A stretch of 11,603 nt of DNA. Source: Deltaproteobacteria bacterium. GTDB lineage: Bacteria > Desulfobacterota_B > Binatia > UBA9968. Below the pieces are notes generated by a model. It worked only from the letters and a program-made list of their open reading frames with translations. It was not told the DNA's origin and did not search any database. Positions 1 to 6,150 of this stretch are shown in pieces. The translations under genes and the position numbers were made by a program. Where the stretch lies: contig JAUXIP010000032.1 of assembly GCA_030620935.1 (NCBI GenBank), forward strand, positions 1-11,603. Direction: 5' to 3'. The first letter of the stretch is position 1. Each line of letters starts with the position of its first letter.

Positions 1-603
1 CGCATCCGCCATCGGCTTGGGAGTGGTAAAGCTCATTAAAAGCAACTGGTCCTGACAAGCCCGCTCCAACTGAATTGCCGAAATGCAGGTCCCTTCTATC
101 CCGGGACCGACCGCGACGCAGCCGTGGCCGCGGAGAAAAATCGCATGATGGGGTCCCAAGGTTTCCGTCATCCGACGGGCGAGCTCAGGAGTGTTGATAC
201 CGCGGCCCTCGGGAAAGACCGGCACCCCATCGGAAAAAATTCTCGAGTCACGGTTGAACGGAACCAACCCGATATCTAGAAGCCCCACGAGAACCGAGTA
301 ACGCGCATGGCAGTGAAGAACGCTATTCACATCGTCCCGTCTTCGATAGACGGCGCTGTGGATCGGAGTCTCTGAAGGAATGGGTCCCTTCCCGGCGATC
401 CGTTTTCCGTCCAAAGTAACCGTGCAGATGTCCTTGGCCCCCGCCAAGACTCCGGCAAATCGAGGGTTGATCAAGAAGGTCTCCGTCCCCGGGATTCTCA
501 CGCTCAGATGACCCGATCCCGAAAGCACCCCCTCGCCGGTCAGGACTTGCAACCCGTCGACCAGGCGCTTTTTCAAGTCACCGACTTTGAACTTTTGACT
601 CAT
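1..603 (-). CDS. Class II aldolase/adducin-fold protein, 3' end cut by window edge
   Basis: The frame opens at an ATG at 603 and stays open to base 1, giving 201 residues; the C-terminus lies outside the window. It shows the class II aldolase signature: an acidic residue at E78 (PSETPIH), the zinc-binding pair H97 and H99 in HCHA, and a third histidine H160 in RGHG. Family members cleave or decarboxylate small oxygenated acids with a divalent metal; fuculose-phosphate aldolase and 3,4-dihydroxyphthalate decarboxylase share the fold. A GGAG lies 11 nt before the ATG. The gene follows a second class II aldolase (674-1399) by 70 bp in the same orientation, so the two probably share a transcript. 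The substrate is unknown; given the Rieske oxygenases nearby, a decarboxylase or aldolase acting on a hydroxylated acid is the best guess. The family call is firm, the function is not. Confidence 0.85.
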   Translation of the reverse strand, partial: MSQKFKVGDLKKRLVDGLQVLTGEGVLSGSGHLSVRIPGTETFLINPRFAGVLAGAKDICTVTLDGKRIAGKGPIPSETPIHSAVYRRRDDVNSVLHCHARYSVLVGLLDIGLVPFNRDSRIFSDGVPVFPEGRGINTPELARRMTETLGPHHAIFLRGHGCVAVGPGIEGTCISAIQLERACQDQLLLMSFTTPKPMADA

Positions 604-673
604 GAAACCGTTATCTCCAACTGGTTTGGCGAGGGGCGATGAACGAAGTTAGGCGAAGTTCATTGGTCCGGCG

Positions 674-1399
674 CTATGCTTCATGTTTTAGCCATGCGGT
701 ATAATAACGCCAAAGCGCTTCAGAGGATTTGCCGCCTTTTCCCCGCCTGCTAAGAAAAGCGTTTTGATCCTCCTCAGAGATCGTGGGGATCCCCCCAAGC
801 GCGACTGCCTGCAAATTCATTTTCGCCAACAAGTCTAACTTGATCGCTTTGATCGTAGCCTCCTCGACGCTGTTCGCGACAACGACGACTCCGTGGCCAC
901 GCAAAATGCACACGTCGCTCTCGCCCATGATCGTCATCATTGCATGCACCTGATCCTTAGAATGGAGGGTGAGGCTGCTCGGATAAACTGGGATCTCTCG
1001 GACCGCCAACCGCATCGCCCGTGGATCGTAGCCGCCGAAGATAGGTCTTAACGCGATGCCTGCCATGCTTGCAAGAACGATCGAAGGCGGGTGGGCGTGA
1101 ACGACACTGCCGATATCGGCGCGCGATTTATATAGCTCGCCGTGGATACAGGACTCGTTCGGCGGCTTCAGACCTCTTTGCTTCCGCACTGCCCTGCCGT
1201 CGAAGTCGGCGAGAACGATATCCCGCGGTTTGGTGAAAAGCAGGCCGGACTCGCCCTCCCCCCTGCCACGGATGAGCATGGTATCCCCATCCGGGCTTCT
1301 CGCACTGACATGTCCTGTCGTTTCTTTGAATAAACCGAGCTTGGCGAGAATTCGACAAGATAGGGAAACGTTATTCGCCAGAGAGGAATCCCTCTTCAT
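674..1399 (-). CDS. Class II aldolase/adducin family protein
   Basis: A complete protein of 241 residues, the usual size for a single-domain class II aldolase. The metal site is visible: H101 and H103 in HAHP and H169 in RGHG, with the acidic residue E82 in the NES-x2-H context. The fold covers sugar-phosphate aldolases, epimerases and aromatic acid decarboxylases such as 3,4-dihydroxyphthalate decarboxylase; which reaction applies cannot be read here. The ATG at 1399 abuts the TAG of the TenA-like gene (1400-2203) with no spacer, and no strong Shine-Dalgarno precedes it, which points to translational coupling. A second, clearly different class II aldolase follows 70 bp downstream, so the two may do successive steps or form a mixed oligomer (inference). 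No signal peptide is visible, so it should be cytoplasmic. Confidence 0.88.
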   Translation of the reverse strand: MKRDSSLANNVSLSCRILAKLGLFKETTGHVSARSPDGDTMLIRGRGEGESGLLFTKPRDIVLADFDGRAVRKQRGLKPPNESCIHGELYKSRADIGSVVHAHPPSIVLASMAGIALRPIFGGYDPRAMRLAVREIPVYPSSLTLHSKDQVHAMMTIMGESDVCILRGHGVVVVANSVEEATIKAIKLDLLAKMNLQAVALGGIPTISEEDQNAFLSRRGKGGKSSEALWRYYTAWLKHEA

Positions 1400-2203
1400 C
1401 TACGATTCCGCGCGCATCGCCGCTTGCCAGAAGGCGTCGTAAGTGACCCACTGCTTGGTCTGACTCTTTTTAAGATGCTGCCAAATCGCTCTCTGGGTTT
1501 CAAAGGTCACGGCCCTGCTGAGAACGATTTGCTCGCCCAATTTGCCATGGTCTTGATCCGCCTCGCCGTGGGCAGTGAAAAACTCCAATGCCTCAGGCCG
1601 GACGTGATATTTGTCCTTCAGCGCTTCCGCCCAAACCGGATGAACGAGCGAATTGATCTTCTCTCCGACACGGAGGTTAGCGGGAAGATCGCCCACGTTT
1701 TGCTTCATCGATTTGTAGCGCTCGGCGTCTAAAACAACCTGCATCAGCGGCGACGGCTCGGACCTTATCACCTCATCACGCTGGAGTCCCAGTCCCTCGG
1801 CAAATCTCAACCACAGCTCGGGATGGCTGGGGTATTTGCCTCCGGCCAAGTCCTCTCCGCATTCCGAGATCAAGACTTTCATTTGCTCCTGCAGTTCCTC
1901 CAGGTTGGGTGCCGTCGCTACGATGTAGGCATCGTTTCTCAGCGTCTGCACCTTGGCATGAAAGTCTTCCTTGACCCAAGCTTGAAGTTGCTTGCTCGAC
2001 CATTCGCCGCGAACGAGCTTGACACAAAAGGGATGGTTGATCTTGGTGTGGTGAGTCAGAACCGTTTCAGATACAACCGCGAGAAACTTTTCCGGAGGCA
2101 AAAAATCCTGCGGGGCTTCGGGAAACCGAGGATAGGACCACGGAGTTTCGATTGCGTGATACATGCCCCGCACTCGATCTCGCAACTCAGCAATGCCGGC
2201 CAT
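1400..2203 (-). CDS. TenA/PqqC-like heme-oxygenase-fold protein, possible diiron oxygenase
   Basis: A 267-residue protein of the TenA/PqqC/iron-containing redox enzyme superfamily, all-helical heme-oxygenase fold. Recognisable blocks are HPF at 57-59 followed by the Gly-Glu-Trp...Leu-x2-Trp-Val helix (66-77), the EC-x-ED...HPELW-x2-FAEGLGL block (114-140) and a C-terminal HGEADQDHG (212-220). The last contains H212-x3-D216-x2-H219, the pattern of metal-binding histidines and aspartate in heme-oxygenase-like diiron oxidases such as CADD and SznF. In PqqC, as I recall, the first of these histidines is absent. The remaining ligands could not be assigned with certainty. The gene leads an operon with two class II aldolases; its TAG touches the next ATG. 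GGAGG 7 nt before the ATG supports the start. Thiaminase activity is unlikely because no thiamine genes are nearby. The fold call is solid; oxidase chemistry is inference. Confidence 0.85.
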   Translation of the reverse strand: MAGIAELRDRVRGMYHAIETPWSYPRFPEAPQDFLPPEKFLAVVSETVLTHHTKINHPFCVKLVRGEWSSKQLQAWVKEDFHAKVQTLRNDAYIVATAPNLEELQEQMKVLISECGEDLAGGKYPSHPELWLRFAEGLGLQRDEVIRSEPSPLMQVVLDAERYKSMKQNVGDLPANLRVGEKINSLVHPVWAEALKDKYHVRPEALEFFTAHGEADQDHGKLGEQIVLSRAVTFETQRAIWQHLKKSQTKQWVTYDAFWQAAMRAES

Positions 2204-2225
2204 TTTTTTCCCTCCGAAATTTAAG

Positions 2226-2238
2226 ATGTTAGTAACAT
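2226..2238. promoter_or_regulatory. Candidate operator palindrome ATGTTAGTAACAT
   Basis: A perfect 6+1+6 inverted repeat, ATGTTA-G-TAACAT, sits 22 bp upstream of the TenA-like start codon, just outside its ribosome binding site. Its size, symmetry and place between the probable promoter and the start fit the binding site of a small dimeric repressor. No regulator gene is present in the window, so the binding protein is unknown, and a chance palindrome in AT-rich DNA cannot be excluded. Confidence 0.35.
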
Positions 2239-2338
2239 AGCACCATAAGACCCGTCAACTTATAGCCCGACCCGCTTTTTCTTTTTTGCGAAGCTTGGCA
2301 AAATTAATTTCTAGTGGTAGGCATAGTTTAAATTAAAG

Positions 2339-2401
2339 TCTCGGGTTTCGGGTCTCGAGGTTTGGGTTGACACAAGACACGGAACTCGATACTCGCAACT
2401 G
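2339..2401. repeat. Heptamer-phased degenerate repeat, about nine units
   Basis: Read from 2339, the sequence falls into nine consecutive 7-nt blocks without a phase slip. The left blocks are G-rich (TCTCGGG, then TTTCGGG) and the right blocks are of the type GGAACTC and GATACTC. The left half roughly resembles the reverse complement of the right half, so the element looks like two opposed runs of a 7-bp unit. It resembles the clearer run at 10848-10917. It overlaps the TTGACA at 2367-2372, which weakens the case for that hexamer as a promoter element. Confidence 0.5.
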
Positions 2402-2450
2402 CGAAAGCGCAGATGGATCTTTTTCAACGGTCTGATAGGGGAGTAGTCCT

Positions 2451-3491
2451 ATGCAACTGACACTTTACGCGGGCACAGAGGAAGGCTTCTTTCGCCTTAA
2501 AAAGAGCGCCGAAAAATGGGAAGTTGAAAATAAAAGTCTCGAAGACTGGGAAGCCTCTCAATTGGCCATCACGCCGTTGCGACCCGATCGAGTGGTTGTC
2601 GGAACGCGAGGAGACGGTGTGTGGATCAGTGAAGATGGGGGCAAGAGCTGGAAGAAACCTTGTTATGGAAAGCCCGGCCCAGGGAAGGTTCGATGTATCA
2701 CCATTGATCCGGTCGATCCTGATACCCTCTACGCCGGCTGCGAGCCTATTGATGTATTTGTCAGTAAAGATGCCGGCAAAAACTGGACGAGACTCGATTC
2801 CATCCGGGAAGTGCCTTGGGTGGCAGAGGTGGACTATCCCTTAGCCACGGTTGAACCTCATGTTCGGGATATCGTTGTCGACCCCAAAAATCCCGAGACA
2901 TTTTACGTCGCTCTTCAAGTGGGATTTATCCTGAAAAGCGCCGATAGCGGCAAGAGTTGGACGCTTTTGGATCAAGGGCTGGACTCCGATGTTCACACGA
3001 TCGTCATCGACCCGCGCGATACCAACCGCATGTACATTGCCACAGGAGGCCACGACTACCGAGCCGGTAGAGCTTCGGGGCGCTCGCTCTACATGAGCCG
3101 CGATGCAGGCGCGACATGGTCGCCGATGGCTACGGATTTTCCCGAAGAATATTCCGTGCCACTGGTCATGCATCCAAAGAATCCGGATGTGCTCTATACC
3201 GCCCTTGCCAACGGGCAACCCGGCCAATGGCGAAGACGCTCAAGCGGAGCGGAGTCATTCATCATCCGCACCCAAGACGGAGGCAAAAGCTGGTATAAAC
3301 TTGACGGCGACTGTCCGGAAATCAAACGGAGCTTCCCTGAGGCTCTCGTCATATGTGAGGATCAACCCGATCACCTTTTCGCCGCTCTGAGAAGCGGCGA
3401 CATCTACCAGAGCGAAGACGGCGGACACTCCTGGGAAGGATTAGGGGTAAAAATCCCTTCGATTACCGACCTTCAGTGCGTCGCTGCTTAG
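2451..3491 (+). CDS. Asp-box (BNR) repeat beta-propeller protein
   Basis: A 346-residue protein with six Asp-box motifs of the form S/T-x-D-x-G-x-[ST/N]-W, ending at W67, W112, W170, W223, W281 and W328. Their spacing of roughly 45-60 residues fits one blade each of a six- or seven-bladed propeller like those of sialidases, Vps10 and Ycf48-type proteins. Between them recur I-x-[IV]-DP-x-[DN]-P-x-x-[LF/M]-Y blocks (for example 84-94 and 141-152), also typical. There is no signal peptide and no membrane segment, so this copy appears cytoplasmic. No catalytic residues of a true sialidase can be identified. It is the only plus-strand gene, standing alone between two minus-strand operons. AGGGGAG 7 nt upstream fixes the ATG. 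Such proteins are often annotated as exo-alpha-sialidase, which is not supported here; a binding or scaffold role is as likely. Confidence 0.85.
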   Translation: MQLTLYAGTEEGFFRLKKSAEKWEVENKSLEDWEASQLAITPLRPDRVVVGTRGDGVWISEDGGKSWKKPCYGKPGPGKVRCITIDPVDPDTLYAGCEPIDVFVSKDAGKNWTRLDSIREVPWVAEVDYPLATVEPHVRDIVVDPKNPETFYVALQVGFILKSADSGKSWTLLDQGLDSDVHTIVIDPRDTNRMYIATGGHDYRAGRASGRSLYMSRDAGATWSPMATDFPEEYSVPLVMHPKNPDVLYTALANGQPGQWRRRSSGAESFIIRTQDGGKSWYKLDGDCPEIKRSFPEALVICEDQPDHLFAALRSGDIYQSEDGGHSWEGLGVKIPSITDLQCVAA

Positions 3492-3519
3492 CGCGTCCTT
3501 GGAGGGATAACCCACACTC

Positions 3520-3543
3520 GTCATGAGACAAAAAAAACATGAC
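3520..3543. repeat. GTCATG/CATGAC inverted repeat with an A8 tract
   Basis: Six-base arms GTCATG (3520-3525) and CATGAC (3538-3543) flank a 12-nt spacer that contains eight consecutive A residues. It lies 28 bp after the stop of the plus-strand BNR gene. The A tract is inside the spacer rather than a T tract after the stem, so it does not fit a normal intrinsic terminator on either strand. Confidence 0.4.
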
Positions 3544-3587
3544 AGGGTGTCGATTTGTAGCTTCCTCAGGGGCGAGGCTTCCAGCAG

Positions 3588-3615
3588 CAGGCTCCGCCTG
3601 AGGCGGATCAGCCTG
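3588..3615. repeat. GC-rich hairpin, TCCGCC-TGA-GGCGGA core
   Basis: A perfect 6-bp stem TCCGCC/GGCGGA with a TGA loop (3593-3607) is extended by outer CAGGC/GCCTG arms (3588-3592 and 3611-3615) across a 3-nt bulge. It has no T-run on either side. This is the kind of short GC-rich palindrome that recurs between genes in some bacterial genomes, and it may take part in terminating one of the two converging transcripts. Confidence 0.5.
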
Positions 3616-3792
3616 TGGTTGAAATGGGGTGCCTTGAGGAGGTCGTCGAATCGTTCCCTCTGAAGCGCAAAGCGGAGATACCTGCGCCCATGGTTATCAA
3701 GTACCACACAAGTCATTGCACCTGTACACTCCTATGCCTGCTGCTCTCATCCTCGTCCCTTCGGAAGCCTGCCGGTCGACCGCCAGCCCGAG

Positions 3793-3931
3793 AGTGCGAA
3801 CCCGAAGGCGAGGTCACAGGGACGTGCAGTTGCATGGCAGGCCCTGACCGATGGAACAAGCACTCGTAGGGGTTGGTGTGGGTGGCCCTCAAGGCAGAGG
3901 CCTATTGACCTCGCCTGGAGCGGTTCGCACT
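3793..3931. repeat. Long interrupted inverted repeat (10 + 11 bp arms, 89-nt loop)
   Basis: The left arm AGTGCGAACC (3793-3802), a 3-nt gap and AGGCGAGGTCA (3806-3816) pair perfectly with TGACCTCGCCT (3906-3916), a 5-nt gap and GGTTCGCACT (3922-3931). Pairing continues less perfectly on both sides (about 3784-3820 with 3901-3939). The result is a stem of 21 or more base pairs with one small internal loop, closing an 89-nt loop. That is far more symmetry than chance would give in 140 bp. Possible readings are a structured RNA, or the inverted ends of a small non-coding mobile element; the sequence alone does not decide. Confidence 0.6.
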
Positions 3932-3977
3932 TGAGGGCACAAGAGAGTGACCAGGCTAATTTTCTCCTGGCGAATTC

Positions 3978-4985
3978 TTACAGCCGAAAGAGTTTGCGCG
4001 CGTTGTCTTCAAAAATCTTTTTCCTGTCCGCCGGACTCAGCCACTCGATACCTTCGATGGCCGTCTTCAGATCATCCATGGCCTTGCCGGTCTTTGGATT
4101 TACGGATGACCCTGCGCCGGGCGCTTCCGTGCCGAAGAGACAGTTGTCCGGACCCATGACCTTAAAGATAAGCTCCAGCGCCTCGCCCGTGTAGAGACAA
4201 GTATCGTAGTAGAGTTGCTTAGCGGCATTCTCGAAGTATTCGCTCTCCGGCACCGGCTCCCGATCGAGATTCCTGCGGCTCGGGTAGCGCGTGGCCATGA
4301 ACCTTCCGATCTGATAAGGGATGGCCCCGCCCCCGTGGGGAACGATCAGCTTCAATTTGGGAAAGTCTTTGTACACGTTCGAATTGAGAATCGACAACAC
4401 GGCGATGCTCTCTTCGTTGATAAAATGAAGGGTATAGCCGAGCCGGGAAGAAAGGCTCGTTGAGGCATGGATCATCGCCGGGACGTCCAACTCGACCAAC
4501 TTTTCGTATAGCGGATACCAGTATTCGTCCCCCATGGCCGGCGTGCTGTCGTCTCCGCGCGCCCCAGGGTCCGGGTTGATCAAGCAACCTACGAAGCCGA
4601 ATTCCTTGACGCAGCGCTCCAATTCCTCCAGGCTGTTCTTCGGGCTCACGCCGACAGACTGAGGCAAACCGGCGACTCCCTTGAAAACTTTCGGATGCAT
4701 TTTGCATTGCCGTGCGATCAGATCGTTGCAGGCCTCTACGTACCAATGAACGATCTTCTCCGGTTTCTCATAGTGAAAGAGCGTGTAGGGGCGCGGAGAG
4801 AGCAGTTGCATGTCGACACCGAACTCGTCTAAAAATTTCAGATGTGACTTGAGGGCTTGTTGCACCCGCTCATCGCTCACCTTGAGATGGCTTCGCCTTT
4901 GACTCCCTCGACTCGCCAACAAATTGGCTTGGTAAGCGTATAACTCGGGCGGGGCCGAGACGTGGCCATGGATATCGATAATCAC
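3978..4985 (-). CDS. Amidohydrolase, LigJ (4-oxalomesaconate hydratase)-like
   Basis: A 335-residue TIM-barrel metal enzyme of the amidohydrolase-2 (ACMSD/LigJ) family. Visible metal and catalytic positions are H6 and H8 (HGH) at the first strand, H173 (MIHAS), H217 (PHGGGAIPY) and the FGTE loop with E287. The central stretch ELERCV-x-E-GF-x-GC-x-NPDPG (121-141), then YWYPLYEK and LDVPAMIH (155-173), closely matches LigJ as I remember it. LigJ hydrates 4-oxalomesaconate in the protocatechuate 4,5-cleavage (gallate) pathway. Related enzymes decarboxylate aminocarboxymuconate semialdehyde or dihydroxybenzoates, so a decarboxylase role is the main alternative. The start is GTG at 4985 with AAAGGAG 8 nt before it; HGH at residues 6-8 leaves no room for a later start. 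It is the last gene of the minus-strand block and has a paralogue at 5133-6113. Confidence 0.88.
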   Translation of the reverse strand: MIIDIHGHVSAPPELYAYQANLLASRGSQRRSHLKVSDERVQQALKSHLKFLDEFGVDMQLLSPRPYTLFHYEKPEKIVHWYVEACNDLIARQCKMHPKVFKGVAGLPQSVGVSPKNSLEELERCVKEFGFVGCLINPDPGARGDDSTPAMGDEYWYPLYEKLVELDVPAMIHASTSLSSRLGYTLHFINEESIAVLSILNSNVYKDFPKLKLIVPHGGGAIPYQIGRFMATRYPSRRNLDREPVPESEYFENAAKQLYYDTCLYTGEALELIFKVMGPDNCLFGTEAPGAGSSVNPKTGKAMDDLKTAIEGIEWLSPADRKKIFEDNARKLFRL

Positions 4986-4990
4986 CTTTT

Positions 4991-5128
4991 CTACTCCTTT
5001 GCGGTTGTTGAAGCCGCTGGATCCAGAAGGGCAAAAACCTCGCCGTTCCGAATTTCCAAATTCAATGAGTCGACTGCGACAATGCGGTTAAGATCCTTAC
5101 AAAAGTTTTGGATTTCAAGGAAGCTCAC
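4991..5128 (-). pseudogene. Remnant of an ABC transporter ATPase N-terminus (45 codons)
   Basis: The gap between the two amidohydrolase genes contains an open frame from GTG (5128) to TAG (4991). Its 45 residues read like the start of an ABC ATPase: FLEIQN near the N-terminus, then IVAVDSLNLEIRNGEVFALL, the standard strands leading to Walker A. At that point an intact protein would continue with LLGPNGAGKTT; here it reads LLDPAASTTAKE and stops, so the P-loop is destroyed and the rest of the ATPase is missing. The GTG lies 4 nt after the TGA of the upstream gene and the TAG lies just before the next gene's GTG, so it fills the gap neatly. I read it as a deletion scar of a former transport gene in the operon. 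A translated 45-residue peptide is possible but it could not bind ATP. Confidence 0.6.
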
Positions 5129-5132
5129 TCCG

Positions 5133-6113
5133 TCACACCTTTAGTTTGAAGAATCCGATCGTGTTGTCCGAAAAGATCTTCTTGCGATCCCCGTCGGTCA
5201 GCTGTTCGATGCCGTTAATGTAGTCCTCGACATTGTCGTAGGAGCGGCCGTCGGGCCGGCGTGCCATGCCCATCCCGGGCGTCTCGGTGCCGAAGAGACA
5301 ATGATCGACCCCGACCACCTTGATGAGACACTCGATACCCTCTTGAGAGTACATGCAGGTGTCGAAGTGCATCTTTCTTAAGTTGTCTAAAAACGTGCCC
5401 TGGACCGGCGTACGCGGCTTGCCGCGCCTGAGATCCGGCTCCGTGGAGGCCTGAAAGCGGCCGAGCTGATAGGGAATGGCACCGCCTCCGTGGGAGACAA
5501 GAATCTTCAGTCCGGGAAATCTTTCAAAGACCCGGCCAAAGATAAACGTTAAAATAAATTCGGTCTCGCCGGTAAGAAAGCCCATATGCAAAGCCAAGCT
5601 GTATTTTCCATAGCGCGGCAAAGCCGAGGAGCCCGGATGGATAAACAGCGGTACGTCCAATTTGCAGGCCGCTTCATAGAGGGGGTACCAATATTCCTCG
5701 TCTTGCGTCGGCCCTGTCCCCCGCCGCGAAATGTCGGGATTCACCATGCCGGCGATCATGCCGAGATCTTTTACGGCGCGCTCCAGTTCCTTCACGGACG
5801 CCGGGATATCTTGCAGAGGCAGCGAAGCGACGCCACGGAACTTTTTCGGGTGCTCCTCGACCGCTTTAGCAATGCAATCATTAAAAACCCGCGCCTGTTC
5901 CCGGCCGATGCGGGCTTCCAAATCATGGGCCTGCGTAAATGGCGGCTGCGAAAGGACCTGCATATCGTAGCCCCGCTCCTCCATCAGCTTAAGATGGGCC
6001 TCGTCGTCGCCTTTGGCCGGGCGAATCCCTGCGAGGGAATGACCGTACAGCATGCCGAAAACACCGGCGTTCACCCCGCCGGCGTGATAATGAGTATGAC
6101 AATCGATAATCAT
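5133..6113 (-). CDS. Amidohydrolase family protein (LigJ/ACMSD-type), paralogue of the next gene
   Basis: With the ATG at 6113 the protein has 326 residues. That start is chosen because AAAGGGAG lies 6 nt before it and MIIDCHTHY at the N-terminus matches the family; a longer frame from 6179 would overlap the Rieske gene and add 22 unrelated residues. Metal-site residues are H6 and H8 (HTH), H159 (LFIHPG), H208 (SHGGGAIPYQLGRF) and E277 in FGTETPG. The family hydrates or decarboxylates products of aromatic ring cleavage, or decarboxylates dihydroxybenzoates. Compared with its neighbour at 3978-4985 it shares YWYPLYE, LDVP, HGGGAIPYQ-x-GRF, DTC-x-Y and the C-terminal DRKKIF-x-DN, so the two are clear paralogues. 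It sits 37 bp after a Rieske gene. Whether it is a hydratase, decarboxylase or hydrolase cannot be said. Confidence 0.88.
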   Translation of the reverse strand: MIIDCHTHYHAGGVNAGVFGMLYGHSLAGIRPAKGDDEAHLKLMEERGYDMQVLSQPPFTQAHDLEARIGREQARVFNDCIAKAVEEHPKKFRGVASLPLQDIPASVKELERAVKDLGMIAGMVNPDISRRGTGPTQDEEYWYPLYEAACKLDVPLFIHPGSSALPRYGKYSLALHMGFLTGETEFILTFIFGRVFERFPGLKILVSHGGGAIPYQLGRFQASTEPDLRRGKPRTPVQGTFLDNLRKMHFDTCMYSQEGIECLIKVVGVDHCLFGTETPGMGMARRPDGRSYDNVEDYINGIEQLTDGDRKKIFSDNTIGFFKLKV

Positions 6114-6150
6114 AGATTTCTCCCTTTCGTGTAAAAAAACATTGTCAATC

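Larger units (their letters stand above)
2204..2450. promoter_or_regulatory. Divergent intergenic region between two operons
   Basis: This 247-bp gap separates the start of the TenA-like/aldolase operon (minus strand) from the start of the BNR propeller gene (plus strand), so both promoters should lie here. For the plus-strand gene, AGGGGAG at 2437-2443 is a good ribosome binding site 7 nt before the ATG, and TTGACA at 2367-2372 is a perfect -35 hexamer, but the best -10 (GATACT, 2388-2393) is only 15 bp away, so the promoter is tentative. On the minus strand TTGACG (2258-2253) is present without a convincing -10. The central part is AT-rich. A palindrome at 2226-2238 and a heptamer-phased repeat at 2339-2401 are listed separately. 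Confidence 0.6.
3492..3977. other. 486-bp stretch without a convincing gene, rich in inverted repeats
   Basis: Between the BNR gene and the minus-strand catabolic block no frame looks like a conserved protein. The longest frames here are short, rich in Arg/Ser or Cys, and have no good ribosome binding site. The stretch holds GTCATG-N12-CATGAC with an A8 run (3520-3543), a GC-rich hairpin (3588-3615), a long interrupted inverted repeat (3793-3931) and a weak CCAGG-N10-CCTGG pair (3951-3970). Both flanking genes end toward it, so transcription termination in both directions must occur here, but no classic stem followed by a T-run was found. It could hold a structured RNA or a decayed mobile element. 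Confidence 0.6.

Noticed and set aside
2451..3491. Sialidase (exo-alpha-sialidase) function for the BNR protein
   Set aside because: Asp-boxes mark the fold only. No arginine triad, Tyr/Glu pair or secretion signal of a sialidase could be identified.
3441..3716. Minus-strand frame whose start (VVLDNHGRRYLR) faintly recalls the N-terminus of MoaA
   Set aside because: The cysteine triad of a radical SAM enzyme does not follow, the rest shows no similarity, and the frame runs into the end of the BNR gene. The resemblance is about ten residues and probably chance.
3951..3970. CCAGG-N10-CCTGG as terminator of the minus-strand block
   Set aside because: Only a 5-bp stem with a 10-nt loop and no T-run; too weak to annotate as a terminator.
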